DNA from: Blastomonas sp. CACIA14H2 | GTDB lineage: Bacteria; Pseudomonadota; Alphaproteobacteria; Sphingomonadales; Sphingomonadaceae | Length of the DNA: 64,000 nt | Assembly: GCA_000503195.1 (NCBI GenBank) | Contig: AYSC01000014.1 | Location: forward strand, 1 to 64,000 | Direction: 5' to 3' | In this document: positions 25,300 through 33,336 of the stretch, in pieces | Numbering within the stretch: position 1 is the stretch's first letter | Layout of the letters: the number at the start of each line of letters is the position of its first letter | Notes under the pieces: generated by a model | What the model was told of the DNA's origin: nothing | The model's database searches: none | Seen by the model: the letters and a program-made list of their open reading frames with translations, nothing else | Position numbers and translations under genes: made by a program

Positions 25300-25992
25300 A
25301 TGGAGGCACTGCCGATGTACCGTCCGACCAAGCTCGACACCCTGCCCGCCGACCCGACGATGGACGAGGTGCGCCAGTTCCTGCCGCCGTTCATTGCCGA
25401 CGAGGCCGTGTTCGATGGCTGGACGCCGACCGCGCGCGATGCCGCCGCCGCTGCACAGGGCGTGGAGCCGGGCCTCGCGACACTCGCCTTCGACAAGGGC
25501 CCGATGGACATGATCGATGCCTGGATCAGCCATATCGACGCGCAGATGATCGTGGCGTTTCCGCCCGAGCGCATCGCCGCGATGAAGATCCGCGAGCGCA
25601 TCCGCGCGCTCGTCGCCTTCCGCTTCGAGGCGGTGGCGCACCAGCGCGAGGCGCTGCGCCGCGCGACCGCGATCATGGCGCTGCCCGCCAATCTCGCCCG
25701 CACCGCGCGCATCTCCTGGCGCACGGCGGACCTGATGTGGCGGCTGGCGGGCGACACCGCCACCGACTACAACCACTATACCAAACGCGCGATCCTCTCG
25801 GGCGTCTATGGCTCGACCCTGATGGCGTTTCTCGACGACGAAAGCCCCGATTTTGCCGACACCCATGCCTTTCTCGAACGCCGCATCGACAATGTGATGC
25901 AGTTCGAGAAAGCCAAGGCGAAATGGACCAACAGGGGCGAGAGCCTGAGCCTTTCGCGCTTTCTCGGCAGGCTGCGTTACCCGGCGCGTTGA
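25300..25992 (+). CDS. COQ9-family protein (ubiquinone biosynthesis)
   Basis: 230 residues matching the COQ9 family, a lipid-binding partner of the ubiquinone hydroxylase in mitochondria and Alphaproteobacteria. Visible: TetR-like helical core with FDKGPMDMIDAWISHID, KIRERIRALVAFR, and the family signature region ISWRTADLMWRLAGDTATDYNHYTKRAILSG (given here as motif, residues about 145-175). The ATG at 25300 is preceded by GTGGGAG. An in-frame extension far upstream overlaps the transporter gene on the same strand and is not credible. Confidence 0.9.
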   Translation: MEALPMYRPTKLDTLPADPTMDEVRQFLPPFIADEAVFDGWTPTARDAAAAAQGVEPGLATLAFDKGPMDMIDAWISHIDAQMIVAFPPERIAAMKIRERIRALVAFRFEAVAHQREALRRATAIMALPANLARTARISWRTADLMWRLAGDTATDYNHYTKRAILSGVYGSTLMAFLDDESPDFADTHAFLERRIDNVMQFEKAKAKWTNRGESLSLSRFLGRLRYPAR

Positions 25993-26011
25993 GATCGATC
26001 GCGAGCCGCAC

Positions 26012-26332
26012 GTGCGCGGGGAGCTCGCCCGGCTCGAATTCAGCGCACCGGTCACGGAATGGCGCGGCCCCGCCCCGTTCTACTTTCTCGCATTACCCGA
26101 AGATTGTTGGGGCGAGGTCCGTTTTGCAGCGCGACAGGCAAGCTATGGTTGGGGCTGCGTGCCCGTGGAGGCGACCATCGGTGCGATCGATTTCACGACG
26201 TCGCTGATCCCGCGAAACGGCGGCTTTCTGCTGCCGCTCAAGGTGGCGGTGCGCAAGGCCGCCGCAATCGACCTTTCCCAAAGCGTGACGGCCACGATCA
26301 GGATCTACGCCCCCGGTCCGAAGTTCGGGTGA
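26012..26332 (+). CDS. DUF1905 domain protein
   Basis: 106 residues covering a complete DUF1905 domain: FSAPVTEWRGPAPFYFLALP, then YGWGCVPVEATIGAIDFTTSL and GGFLLPLKVAVRKAAAIDLS. Function unknown in the family; some members are fused to YdeI/OmpD-associated domains, which this one lacks. Starts with GTG 20 bases after the COQ9 stop and has no strong ribosome site, so it may be translated by re-initiation from coq9. Confidence 0.75.
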   Translation: MRGELARLEFSAPVTEWRGPAPFYFLALPEDCWGEVRFAARQASYGWGCVPVEATIGAIDFTTSLIPRNGGFLLPLKVAVRKAAAIDLSQSVTATIRIYAPGPKFG

Positions 26333-26515
26333 GCCGCCCCAGGCGGCGACCATCGCCTGCCAATGGCTTGGCGGCTGGCCTACGCGTTAACGACGGGGGC
26401 GGCGCCAGTCCTGCATCGGGACAATGGGCACGAGGTTCGGCGCGGCCATTTTCCACGGCTTGCCTGGCCAGGGTAAGCGCAGTATTTACGAAACCTCCAG
26501 ATCGGGGGGATTCTC

Positions 26516-27346
26516 TTGGCCGCCATTGCCGTATTCAATCCCAAGGGGGGCGTGGGCAAGACCACGCTTTCGGTCAACCTTGCATGGGAATCGGCGCGGG
26601 CGGGCAATCGCACGCTGCTCTGGGATCTCGACGGCCAGGGCGACAGCACCGCGATCCTAGTCGAGAGCCGTCAGCCGCCGCGCATGGACGCTGCGCGGCT
26701 GATGCACGGCATTGCCGACATCCATGCGCATATCGTGCCCAGCAAGGTGGCCGGGCTCGACGTGCTGGTGCCCGAAGAGGACATGCGCCGCACCGACAAC
26801 TGGTTCGTGCACATGGCGCAGCAGCAGCGGCTGGGCCGCCTGCTGGTCGACCTGAAGCAGCGTTATGACCGGATCATCATCGATTGCCCGCCAGGGCTGG
26901 GCGATACCGCGCGCAGGCTGCTGCTGGTGGCCGATCTGATCATCGTACCGGTCATCCCCGCGCCGCTCGCGGTGCGCGGGCTGGAGCGGGTGCGCGAATA
27001 TGTGACGCACAAGCGCGGACGGCATGCGCCGATCCTGCCGGTCTTCTCGATGGTCGATCGCCGGCGCGCGCTGCACAAGGCGGCGCTGGCGGACCATCCC
27101 GACTGGCCGGTGGTCCCGATGTCGAGCGCCGCCGAGCAGATGTCGTGCACCAAGCAGCCGATCGGTGTTGCCATGCCCGACGGTCCCGCTGCCCTGGTGT
27201 TCCGCAGATTGTGGAACGGCATCGACAGCAAGCTGTGCCAGATGCGGGTCGCGCGCAAGGCGTCCGCCGGCATGGCGCTAGCCCCGTATGAAGCGGCGCG
27301 GGGCGCGGGATCGCTCCCGCTGGCCGCGGCGCCGGTCCAGCCCTGA
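26516..27346 (+). CDS. ParA/MinD-family ATPase (orphan)
   Basis: 276 residues. Deviant Walker A motif FNPKGGVGKTT at residues 7-17, with the signature first Lys, and Walker B IIIDCPPGLGD around residue 121. These families position plasmids, chromosomes or protein clusters by ATP-dependent dimerisation. No ParB partner or parS-like repeats are visible nearby. The TTG start at 26516 has GGGGGGA just upstream. It converges on fliS with only 6 bases between stops, so a role in placing flagella is conceivable but unproven. Confidence 0.85.
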   Translation: MAAIAVFNPKGGVGKTTLSVNLAWESARAGNRTLLWDLDGQGDSTAILVESRQPPRMDAARLMHGIADIHAHIVPSKVAGLDVLVPEEDMRRTDNWFVHMAQQQRLGRLLVDLKQRYDRIIIDCPPGLGDTARRLLLVADLIIVPVIPAPLAVRGLERVREYVTHKRGRHAPILPVFSMVDRRRALHKAALADHPDWPVVPMSSAAEQMSCTKQPIGVAMPDGPAALVFRRLWNGIDSKLCQMRVARKASAGMALAPYEAARGAGSLPLAAAPVQP

Positions 27347-27352
27347 CGCCGC

Positions 27353-27745
27353 TTATTTCGGCGCGATGCGCTTCCAGGCTTCGGCGATCTCGGCGAGCAT
27401 CTGGCGCGCGGACATCAGCACGTCGACCTTGTCGGGGCTCATCGCGGCGTTGATGCGGCGGCTGGCTTCGCGATAGATGCGTGCGAGCGCCAGCGCGAGT
27501 TCTCCGCCCTTCTCGAAATCGAGGCTTTCTTCCAGCGCGATGACGATGGCCGATGCGCGGGCGCGGGCCTGGATCATCGGTACCGCCTCGCCGCGCTGGG
27601 CGTGACGGATCGCCGCATCGAGCCGAAGCAGCAGCTCGTCGAACAGGATGACGACCAGCTGGTGCGGGCTCGCGCCCTCGACCCGGCTGACCGTATCGAC
27701 GGCCTGATAGCTGCCCATGTGGCGACGCGGAGAGATGAAGCTCAT
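27353..27745 (-). CDS. fliS: Flagellar export chaperone FliS
   Basis: 130-residue cytoplasmic four-helix chaperone that binds flagellin and keeps it export-ready. Visible: GSYQAVDTVSRVEGASPHQLVVILFDELL (N-terminal family signature; residues about 11-39) and FEKGGELALALARIYREASRRI. Last gene of the flagellar operon, 36 bases after fliD, matching the usual fliD-fliS pairing. Confidence 0.93.
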   Translation of the reverse strand: MSFISPRRHMGSYQAVDTVSRVEGASPHQLVVILFDELLLRLDAAIRHAQRGEAVPMIQARARASAIVIALEESLDFEKGGELALALARIYREASRRINAAMSPDKVDVLMSARQMLAEIAEAWKRIAPK

Positions 27746-27781
27746 GCGGTTTTCCTTGTCATTCTATCTGTTTTGGTTGTC

Positions 27782-29185
27782 TCAATTGTCGCCGCTGTTG
27801 GTCCAGACCGACACCTGCTGCTCGATATAGCTCTGAGTAGAGCGCAGCACGGTGAGCTGGCGGTCCATGGCGGCGAACGTCTTTTCGAGCTGCTCGCGAT
27901 ACTTGTCGCTGTCTTCCTCGACCCGTTCCATCATCTTGGTCAGGTCGGCGGCGATCTTGTTCAGGCGGTTCTGCGCGCCGGTCAGCGACCCGTTGGGCGC
28001 CTTGATCGCGGTCTTCACATCCTCGAACGCCTTGGCGAGGCCCGGATTGCCGGCGGTCGGCGTCGCCGGTTCGAGCATCCTGGCGATGCCTTCGGGATCG
28101 GCGGCGAGCGCGCGGTCGAACTTGACCGAATCCAGCGTCAGCGTGCCATCGCGGTTGGTCTTGACGCCGATATCGGCGAGCGAGCGATAGGTGCCGGTGT
28201 CGGTGAGCTGCTTGGTGGTCAGTGAGGCCATCGAGCGCATCATGTCGCGCGCTGCGCGTTCGCCGGCGAGCGGACCGCCGCTCGCACCGTCGAGGCCCGG
28301 CGCGGTCGCCGAGTTGAGCGCGCCGCGCAGGTCGTTATAGGCCTTGACGAACTCGTTAACGATGTCCTTGACCGACGAGGTCGGCTGGTCGCCGCTGATC
28401 ACGACATTGGTGCCGGGCGCCGCCGCGAGCAGGTTGATGCGCACGCCGGGAACGGCGGTGTCGATCTGGTTGCTGGCGTTGGTCAGCTCGATGCCGTTGA
28501 CGTTGATGATGCTGTCGCGCGCCGTCGTGACCGAAGTCATGCCCGCGCCGCCCGCCGGGGGGAAGGCAAAGGCGTCGAGCGCCGCCGAGCCGCCCGATCC
28601 GGTGACGGTGAAGCTGTTGGCCGCGCCTTCCTTGCCGCGCAGCACCAGCCGCGATCCGCTATTGTCGGTGACGATGCTGGCGGTAACGCCGCTGTTGGTC
28701 GCGTTGATCGCGTCGCGCAGGCCGCCGAGCGAATTGTTGGTCGAATCGATGGTGACGTTGAAATTGCCCGCCGAGGTCGTGATGGTCAGCGATCCTTCGC
28801 CAACCGCCGAGCTGGTGCTGGCATAGCTGCTCGCCGAGACCATGCTCTGCGCCGCGGCAAGCTGGCTGACCTGCACGGTGGCAGGCAGGCCCTGCGGCTT
28901 CTGTCCGGGGATGAAGCTGGCGGCGACGAGATCGCCGCGGGTGGAAACGAGATTGCCGGTGAGCTGGCGACCGTTGAGCACTTCGCTCAGCGCCTTGGAA
29001 AAGGTCTCGAGCGCCGACGAGGCCGAGGCCAGCGCGGAGATGCGCGCCTGGTTGAGGTTCTGCCGCTCGCGGACATCCGACTGTTTCGGCTCGAGCTGGG
29101 CCGTGACGAGATCGTTGACCAGCTGGGCGCTGTTGACGCCCGTAAAGCCGGTAATGACGTTGGAAATTCCGCTATTCGTGACCAT
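27782..29185 (-). CDS. fliD: Flagellar filament cap protein FliD
   Basis: 467-residue cap protein (HAP2) that assembles flagellin at the filament tip. N-terminal FliD domain includes NVITGFTGVNSAQLVNDLV; the C-terminal coiled region reads MMERVEEDSDKYREQLEKTFAAMDRQL and ends with LRSTQSYIEQQVSVW. The ATG at 29185 is preceded by AAGGA seven bases upstream; a GTG one codon earlier is too close. It has its own sigma-28-like promoter at 29207-29234 in addition to read-through from flhB. Confidence 0.93.
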   Translation of the reverse strand: MVTNSGISNVITGFTGVNSAQLVNDLVTAQLEPKQSDVRERQNLNQARISALASASSALETFSKALSEVLNGRQLTGNLVSTRGDLVAASFIPGQKPQGLPATVQVSQLAAAQSMVSASSYASTSSAVGEGSLTITTSAGNFNVTIDSTNNSLGGLRDAINATNSGVTASIVTDNSGSRLVLRGKEGAANSFTVTGSGGSAALDAFAFPPAGGAGMTSVTTARDSIINVNGIELTNASNQIDTAVPGVRINLLAAAPGTNVVISGDQPTSSVKDIVNEFVKAYNDLRGALNSATAPGLDGASGGPLAGERAARDMMRSMASLTTKQLTDTGTYRSLADIGVKTNRDGTLTLDSVKFDRALAADPEGIARMLEPATPTAGNPGLAKAFEDVKTAIKAPNGSLTGAQNRLNKIAADLTKMMERVEEDSDKYREQLEKTFAAMDRQLTVLRSTQSYIEQQVSVWTNSGDN

Positions 29186-29206
29186 CACCAGTTCCTTCTG
29201 AAAGGA

Positions 29207-29234
29207 TTAACGGCGGGTGGCGGGCGGCCTTAAG
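29207..29234 (-). promoter_or_regulatory. Sigma-28 (FliA)-type promoter of fliDS
   Basis: On the minus strand CTTAA at 29234-29230, 15 bases, then GCCGTTAA at 29214-29207. This is the same 28-bp layout as the promoters of flagellin genes 1 and 2, and close to the enteric sigma-28 consensus (TAAAG...GCCGATAA). The -10 ends about 21 bases before the fliD ATG. Confidence 0.65.
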
Positions 29235-29246
29235 GCCTTTTCCAGA

Positions 29247-30389
29247 TCATTTCTGCGGTTTGCCGTCCATGTCGAAGCGAAGGTCGGCGGGCACGTCGAG
29301 TTCGGGCTGGCCGAAGCCGACATCCATCTTCTCGTTGATGCGGAAAACGAAGGCGAGCAGCGTCGCGGCGGCCAGATACAGCCGTTCGTCGATGATCTGG
29401 CCGGGCTTGGAGGTGAAGTAGATCGCGCGGGTGAGTTCCGGATAGCGCAGGATCGTCAGACCGCGCTCCATCGCCAGTTCGCGCATCGCTTGGGCAATCG
29501 CCCCGCGCCCGCGCGCCAGCACCACCGGCGCGGGATCGCGTTCGCGGTCATAGCGCAGCGCGATCGCGAAATGGGTCGGGTTGACCAGCAGCACCGTCGC
29601 ATCCTCGACCGCCTTGCGCGTGGAGCCGTTGAGCACCTCGTACTGCCGCCGACGCACCGCCTGCTTGAGCTCGGGAGAACCTTCGACCTCCTTGTGCTCG
29701 TCCTTGACCTCCTGCTTGGTCATCATCAGCTTCTGGTTGCGCTGGTACCATTGCGCGGGAACGTCGATCAGTGCGATCAGTCCGAGCGCGCCCGCCATCG
29801 CCAGCAGCGTCATCGAGAACAGGTCGCCGAACGTGGCAATGCCCTGGCGCACATCGCCATGGCCGAGCTGCGCCATCTGCGGCAGCATCGACATGATCAT
29901 GACTACGCCGATCGTGCCCATCAGCACGACCTTGGCCAGGGACTTGACCAGCTCGATCAGGCCGTGCGTCCCGAACATGCGCTTGAGGCCCGACATCGGG
30001 TTCATCTTCGACGCCTTGGGCTGGATCGCGCTCCAGCGGAATCCCAGCGAGCCGAGCGCGGCAGGCGTCGCGACGCAGGCGACCAGCAGGAACGCGAACA
30101 GCCCGCCAAAGGGAATGGCAAGCGGCATGAGCAGGCTGAGCGTGCGCTGGCCGACATTGAAATCGGTCGCCTGATAGATGTCGAATACCAGCGCCGCGCG
30201 CAGCATGCCCGCGATCGACGAGACCATCATCTCGCCGAACAGCACGAAGGCCATGGTGCCGCCGATGATGATCATCGCGGTGCCGAGTTCCTTGGACTGG
30301 AGAACATCACCCTTTTCGCGCGACTCCCGGAGCCGCTTCTCGGTAGGGAGTTCGGTTTTTTCGCCACCACCTGAAGGGCCGTCTGCCAT
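29247..30389 (-). CDS. flhB: Flagellar type III export switch protein FlhB
   Basis: 380-residue membrane protein of the export gate that switches substrate from hook to filament by self-cleavage. Visible: N-terminal GEKTELPTEKRLRESREKG, four transmembrane segments (residues about 30-215), then a cytoplasmic domain with the autocleavage motif NPTH in VLLVNPTHFAIALRY and the following PVVLARGRG. Start at 30389 (MADGPSGG) lies 4 bases after the fliR stop; the longer in-frame extension overlaps fliR and is rejected. Confidence 0.95.
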   Translation of the reverse strand: MADGPSGGGEKTELPTEKRLRESREKGDVLQSKELGTAMIIIGGTMAFVLFGEMMVSSIAGMLRAALVFDIYQATDFNVGQRTLSLLMPLAIPFGGLFAFLLVACVATPAALGSLGFRWSAIQPKASKMNPMSGLKRMFGTHGLIELVKSLAKVVLMGTIGVVMIMSMLPQMAQLGHGDVRQGIATFGDLFSMTLLAMAGALGLIALIDVPAQWYQRNQKLMMTKQEVKDEHKEVEGSPELKQAVRRRQYEVLNGSTRKAVEDATVLLVNPTHFAIALRYDRERDPAPVVLARGRGAIAQAMRELAMERGLTILRYPELTRAIYFTSKPGQIIDERLYLAAATLLAFVFRINEKMDVGFGQPELDVPADLRFDMDGKPQK

Positions 30390-30393
30390 CGCG

Positions 30394-31176
30394 TCAGCCC
30401 TCCCCGGCCATGACTTCGGACTGTTCGAGCCCGGTTTCCATCGCACGCATCACGCCATCGGCGAGCACCGGCGCGGCGATCGCGAGCAGGATGATGCCGG
30501 CGAGCACCGCCACCGGAATGCCGACCGAAAAGAGGTTGAGCTGCGGCGCCGAGCGCGCGAGCATCGCCATGACCAGCTGGACGATGATCAGCGCCGCGCC
30601 GACGGGCAGCGCGATCACCAGCCCCATCGAGAACAGCATCGCGCCGAATTCGACCAAGTCCATGATCAGCCGCGGCGAGAGCATCGCATCGCCCGGGGGC
30701 AGCGCCTCGTAGCTGCGCACGATGATCGCGATCAGCATCAGATGCCCGTCCATCGCGAGCAGCAGCAGCACCGCGATGATCGACAAAAAGCTGCCGATGA
30801 CCGGGCTCGACTGGCCGCTCTGCGGATCGGCCATCGAGGCAAAGCCCAGGCCCATCGCGTTGCTGATCAGCTCGCCCGCGACGAACGCGGCCGAATAGCC
30901 GATCTGCAGCGCGAAGCCGATGGCGACGCCGCAGACGATCTCGCCGATGATGAACAGGAACCCGGTATAGCTCACCAGCGTCGTGTCGGGCAGGCTGATC
31001 GTGGCGCTGCTGGTCGCGGCGATGCCGATCATCGCCGACAGGATGATGCGCACCTGGAGCGGAACCGTGGTCGCGCCGAAAACGGGGGCTGCCATCAACG
31101 CCGCGCCGGGCCGGATCATCGCCATGATCCAGATCCACAATTGCGCCTCGACGCCGGCAAAGCCCGGTGCGATCAC
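30394..31176 (-). CDS. fliR: Flagellar export gate protein FliR
   Basis: 260-residue export-gate membrane protein with six hydrophobic segments, e.g. IIGEIVCGVAIGFALQIGYSA and LVIALPVGAALIIVQLVMAM. The GTG start at 31176 overlaps the fliQ stop (GTGA), giving the normal family length. Extending to the ATG further upstream would read through fliQ in another frame with no family sequence. Confidence 0.93.
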   Translation of the reverse strand: MIAPGFAGVEAQLWIWIMAMIRPGAALMAAPVFGATTVPLQVRIILSAMIGIAATSSATISLPDTTLVSYTGFLFIIGEIVCGVAIGFALQIGYSAAFVAGELISNAMGLGFASMADPQSGQSSPVIGSFLSIIAVLLLLAMDGHLMLIAIIVRSYEALPPGDAMLSPRLIMDLVEFGAMLFSMGLVIALPVGAALIIVQLVMAMLARSAPQLNLFSVGIPVAVLAGIILLAIAAPVLADGVMRAMETGLEQSEVMAGEG

Positions 31177-31445
31177 AACAGCAGGTCCGGGATGCGGCTG
31201 TACATCTCGACCGTGAAATCGGCGATCAGATACAGAATCGACCCGCCAAACAGCGCGAGGATGATGCCGAGCACGACCAGCTTGGGCACGAAGCTCAAGG
31301 TCGCCTCGTTGATCGAGGTCGCCGCCTGGACCATGCCGAGCAGCACGCCGACCAGCAGCGCGGGGATCAGCAGCGGGGCCGAAGCCAGCGCCGTGATCCA
31401 CAGCGTCTGCTGCGCCAGGCCAATGAAATAGTCGGTCTGTTCCAT
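31173..31445 (-). CDS. fliQ: Flagellar export gate protein FliQ
   Basis: 90-residue two-helix membrane protein of the FliPQR gate: MEQTDYFIGLAQQTLWITAL and PALLVGVLLGMVQAATSINEAT are typical. Length equals the family norm (about 89). The 126 bp upstream, between fliQ and fliP, contain a REP-like palindrome that interrupts an otherwise tightly packed operon. Confidence 0.94.
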   Translation of the reverse strand: MEQTDYFIGLAQQTLWITALASAPLLIPALLVGVLLGMVQAATSINEATLSFVPKLVVLGIILALFGGSILYLIADFTVEMYSRIPDLLL

Positions 31446-31470
31446 ATCAGCGTGCAGCTTCTGAAAGGTT

Positions 31471-31548
31471 CCGTTTGTCCCGAGCATGTCGAGGGACGTT
31501 CCGGAAACGGTGGCGCATGAGTCCCTCGACTTCGCTCGGGACAAACGG
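31471..31548. repeat. REP-like palindrome (family A, copy 2) between fliP and fliQ
   Basis: Two arms, CCGTTTGTCCCGAGCATG continuing TCGAGGGACG (31471-31498) and GTCCCTCGACTTCGCTCGGG continuing ACAAACGG (31521-31548), form a long hairpin of 78 bp in all. It occupies most of the only sizeable gap in the fliM-flhB stretch. It is inverted relative to copy 3, judging by which arm carries the GAAG loop. Confidence 0.9.
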
Positions 31549-31571
31549 GGATAGGGTCAGCTTCATGTCTG

Positions 31572-32558
31572 CTAGTTCACGAACGATCCTGCGAGCGAGC
31601 CCATAGTGAGCGCCCAGCCATCGACGAGCACGAACAGCAGCAGCTTGAACGGCATCGAGATGATCGTCGGCGAGAGCATCATCATGCCCAAGGCCATCAG
31701 CGTGGAGGCCACGACCAGGTCGATCACCAGAAAGGGCAGGAAGATCATGAAGCCGATCTGGAACGCGGTCTTGAGCTCGCTGGTGACGAAGGCGGGCAGC
31801 AGGATCGAGAACGGAATGTCGCGGGGCGCGGCTACCGGCTTGGCCTTGGCCATGTCCATGAACAGCTTGAGGTCGGTCTGACGCGTCTGCTTGATCATGA
31901 ACTTGTGGAATTCCTGGCCCGAGATCTCGATCGCGGTTTCCAGCTCGATCGTGTCGGCGGCATAGGGCGCGACCGCGCGGTCGTTGATCTGGGTGAAGGT
32001 GGGGGCCATCACGAACATCGACAGGAACAGCGCGAGCCCGATCAGCACCTGGTTGGGCGGCGTCTGCTGCAGGCCGAGCGCCTGGCGCAGGATCGACAGC
32101 ACGATGATGATCCGCGTGAAGCTGGTCATCATCAGCACCATCGACGGCAGGATGGTGAGCAGACCCATGACGACCAGTATCTGCAGGCTGAGCGTGAGCG
32201 GCTTGCCGTTGCCCGCGACATCGTCGAGCGCCTGGGACAGCGCCTCGGACGCACCGGGCGTGCCGGTGGCAGAGCCGGTTGCCGGCGTCGCGGCCGGTGC
32301 GGGGTTGGTCGTGGTCGCTGCGGGCGCTGCGGGTACCGCAGGCGCGGCCTGGCCGGTCGCGGCGGCGGCGGGGTTGGCCGGGGCCTGGGCCTGCTGGGCG
32401 ATGGCGGGGGTGGTGAGGGTGGCGAGCAGCAGCAGGAATGCTAGCAGACACCGACCTCCGTTTGTCCCGAGCGAAGTCGAGGGACGTGATCGAAACCGGC
32501 GCGCATACGTCCCTCGACACGCTCGGGACAAACGGATGATGGTCCGGAAAAAGCTCAT
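31572..32558 (-). CDS. fliP: Flagellar export gate protein FliP, with repeat-derived N-terminal insertion
   Basis: 328-residue export-gate protein. The C-terminal 220 residues are clearly Fli[58 protein letters not shown]. The N-terminus is odd. After MSFFRTII, codons of a 78-bp REP palindrome add [14 protein letters not shown] and [12 protein letters not shown] in frame, followed by the hydrophobic signal sequence [18 protein letters not shown]. An Ala/Pro-rich linker comes next. The ATG at 32558 overlaps the fliO stop (ATGA). It should still be functional because the frame is kept. Confidence 0.92.
   Translation of the reverse strand: MSFFRTIIRLSRACRGTYARRFRSRPSTSLGTNGGRCLLAFLLLLATLTTPAIAQQAQAPANPAAAATGQAAPAVPAAPAATTTNPAPAATPATGSATGTPGASEALSQALDDVAGNGKPLTLSLQILVVMGLLTILPSMVLMMTSFTRIIIVLSILRQALGLQQTPPNQVLIGLALFLSMFVMAPTFTQINDRAVAPYAADTIELETAIEISGQEFHKFMIKQTRQTDLKLFMDMAKAKPVAAPRDIPFSILLPAFVTSELKTAFQIGFMIFLPFLVIDLVVASTLMALGMMMLSPTIISMPFKLLLFVLVDGWALTMGSLAGSFVN
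32458..32535. repeat. REP-like palindrome (family A, copy 3) inside the fliP coding region
   Basis: Arms CCGTTTGTCCCGAGCGAAG continuing TCGAGGGACGT (32458-32487) and ACGTCCCTCGACACGCTCGG continuing GACAAACGG (32507-32535). The element is exactly 78 bp, 26 codons, and is translated in frame as part of the FliP signal-peptide region. Confidence 0.9.
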
Positions 32559-32905
32559 GCGCCGCGCTCCCGGAGCGCGGCGAGCAGATCGCGATTGTGT
32601 CCGGCCAGCGCCGCCGGGGGGTTGGCGCTGGCCGGACCGGTTCCGGCATCCGCGCTGGCGATCGTGTCGATCCGCGCGCGCGTTACCGAAAGCAGGATTT
32701 TCTGTCCGGCAAACTCGACCACGGCGAGCTTGCCCGAAACGCCCATGCTGACCGTCTCGGTGACCTTGAGCTCGCGCTGCGGGCCCGCCATGTCGAGCCG
32801 GGCCATCATGCCGGGCTGGTATTTGCGGTAGAGCCACAGGCTGCCATAGATCATGCCGCCCATGACCGGCAGCATGATCAGCAGTTTGATGATGTAATAG
32901 GTCAT
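32555..32905 (-). CDS. fliO: Flagellar biosynthesis protein FliO
   Basis: 116 residues: one N-terminal transmembrane helix ([21 protein letters not shown]) and a cytoplasmic domain with [22 protein letters not shown] and KILLSV, as in FliO, which assists FliP assembly. Position between fliN and fliP and the ATGA overlap with fliP support the call. A 75-bp gap separates it from fliN. Confidence 0.9.
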   Translation of the reverse strand: MTYYIIKLLIMLPVMGGMIYGSLWLYRKYQPGMMARLDMAGPQRELKVTETVSMGVSGKLAVVEFAGQKILLSVTRARIDTIASADAGTGPASANPPAALAGHNRDLLAALRERGA

Positions 32906-32980
32906 TCCGGTCCGCTTCCAAGTCCCTGTGCCGTGCCGCCGGAGGATCCGGCGCGGGCGACGGGGACTGAAGCAGCCCGG

Positions 32981-33331
32981 TCAGATGCGCCGTTCGACCC
33001 GTGCGTGGCCGACGTTCTTCGACACCACCTCGGCCACCCGGATTCCGAACCGGCCATCGATGGTCACAACTTCTCCTCTTGCAACCAGCGTGCCATTTAC
33101 GTTGATATCGAGAAGCTCGTTGGCCTGGCGGTCGAGCTCGACCACCGATCCCTCGCAAAGCTCCATGATTTCGGCGAGGCGCAGCGAGGCGCTGCCCACC
33201 TCGACCGACAGGCGCACGGGGATATCGGCGAGAAAGCGGTAATGATTTGCCGCCTCGTGCAATCCGTTGCCGCCCATGTCGAAAGGCTCTGCCGGTGCTC
33301 CCAGCATTGGTGCTTCGGTCATGTCGCTCAT
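32981..33331 (-). CDS. fliN: Flagellar motor switch protein FliN
   Basis: 116-residue C-ring protein. The SpoA domain (residues about 35-110) reads [39 protein letters not shown] and [20 protein letters not shown], the canonical FliN core. It starts 5 bases after the fliM stop. Confidence 0.95.
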   Translation of the reverse strand: MSDMTEAPMLGAPAEPFDMGGNGLHEAANHYRFLADIPVRLSVEVGSASLRLAEIMELCEGSVVELDRQANELLDINVNGTLVARGEVVTIDGRFGIRVAEVVSKNVGHARVERRI

Positions 33332-33336
33332 GGGGC

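Noticed and set aside
23407-25992. 861-residue plus-strand frame ending in the COQ9 sequence
   Set aside because: Only the last 230 residues are real; the rest is antisense to the ene-reductase and out of frame with the EamA transporter.
31572-33158. Longer fliP reading starting at 33158
   Set aside because: The extra part runs out of frame through fliO and fliN; the true start overlaps the fliO stop.
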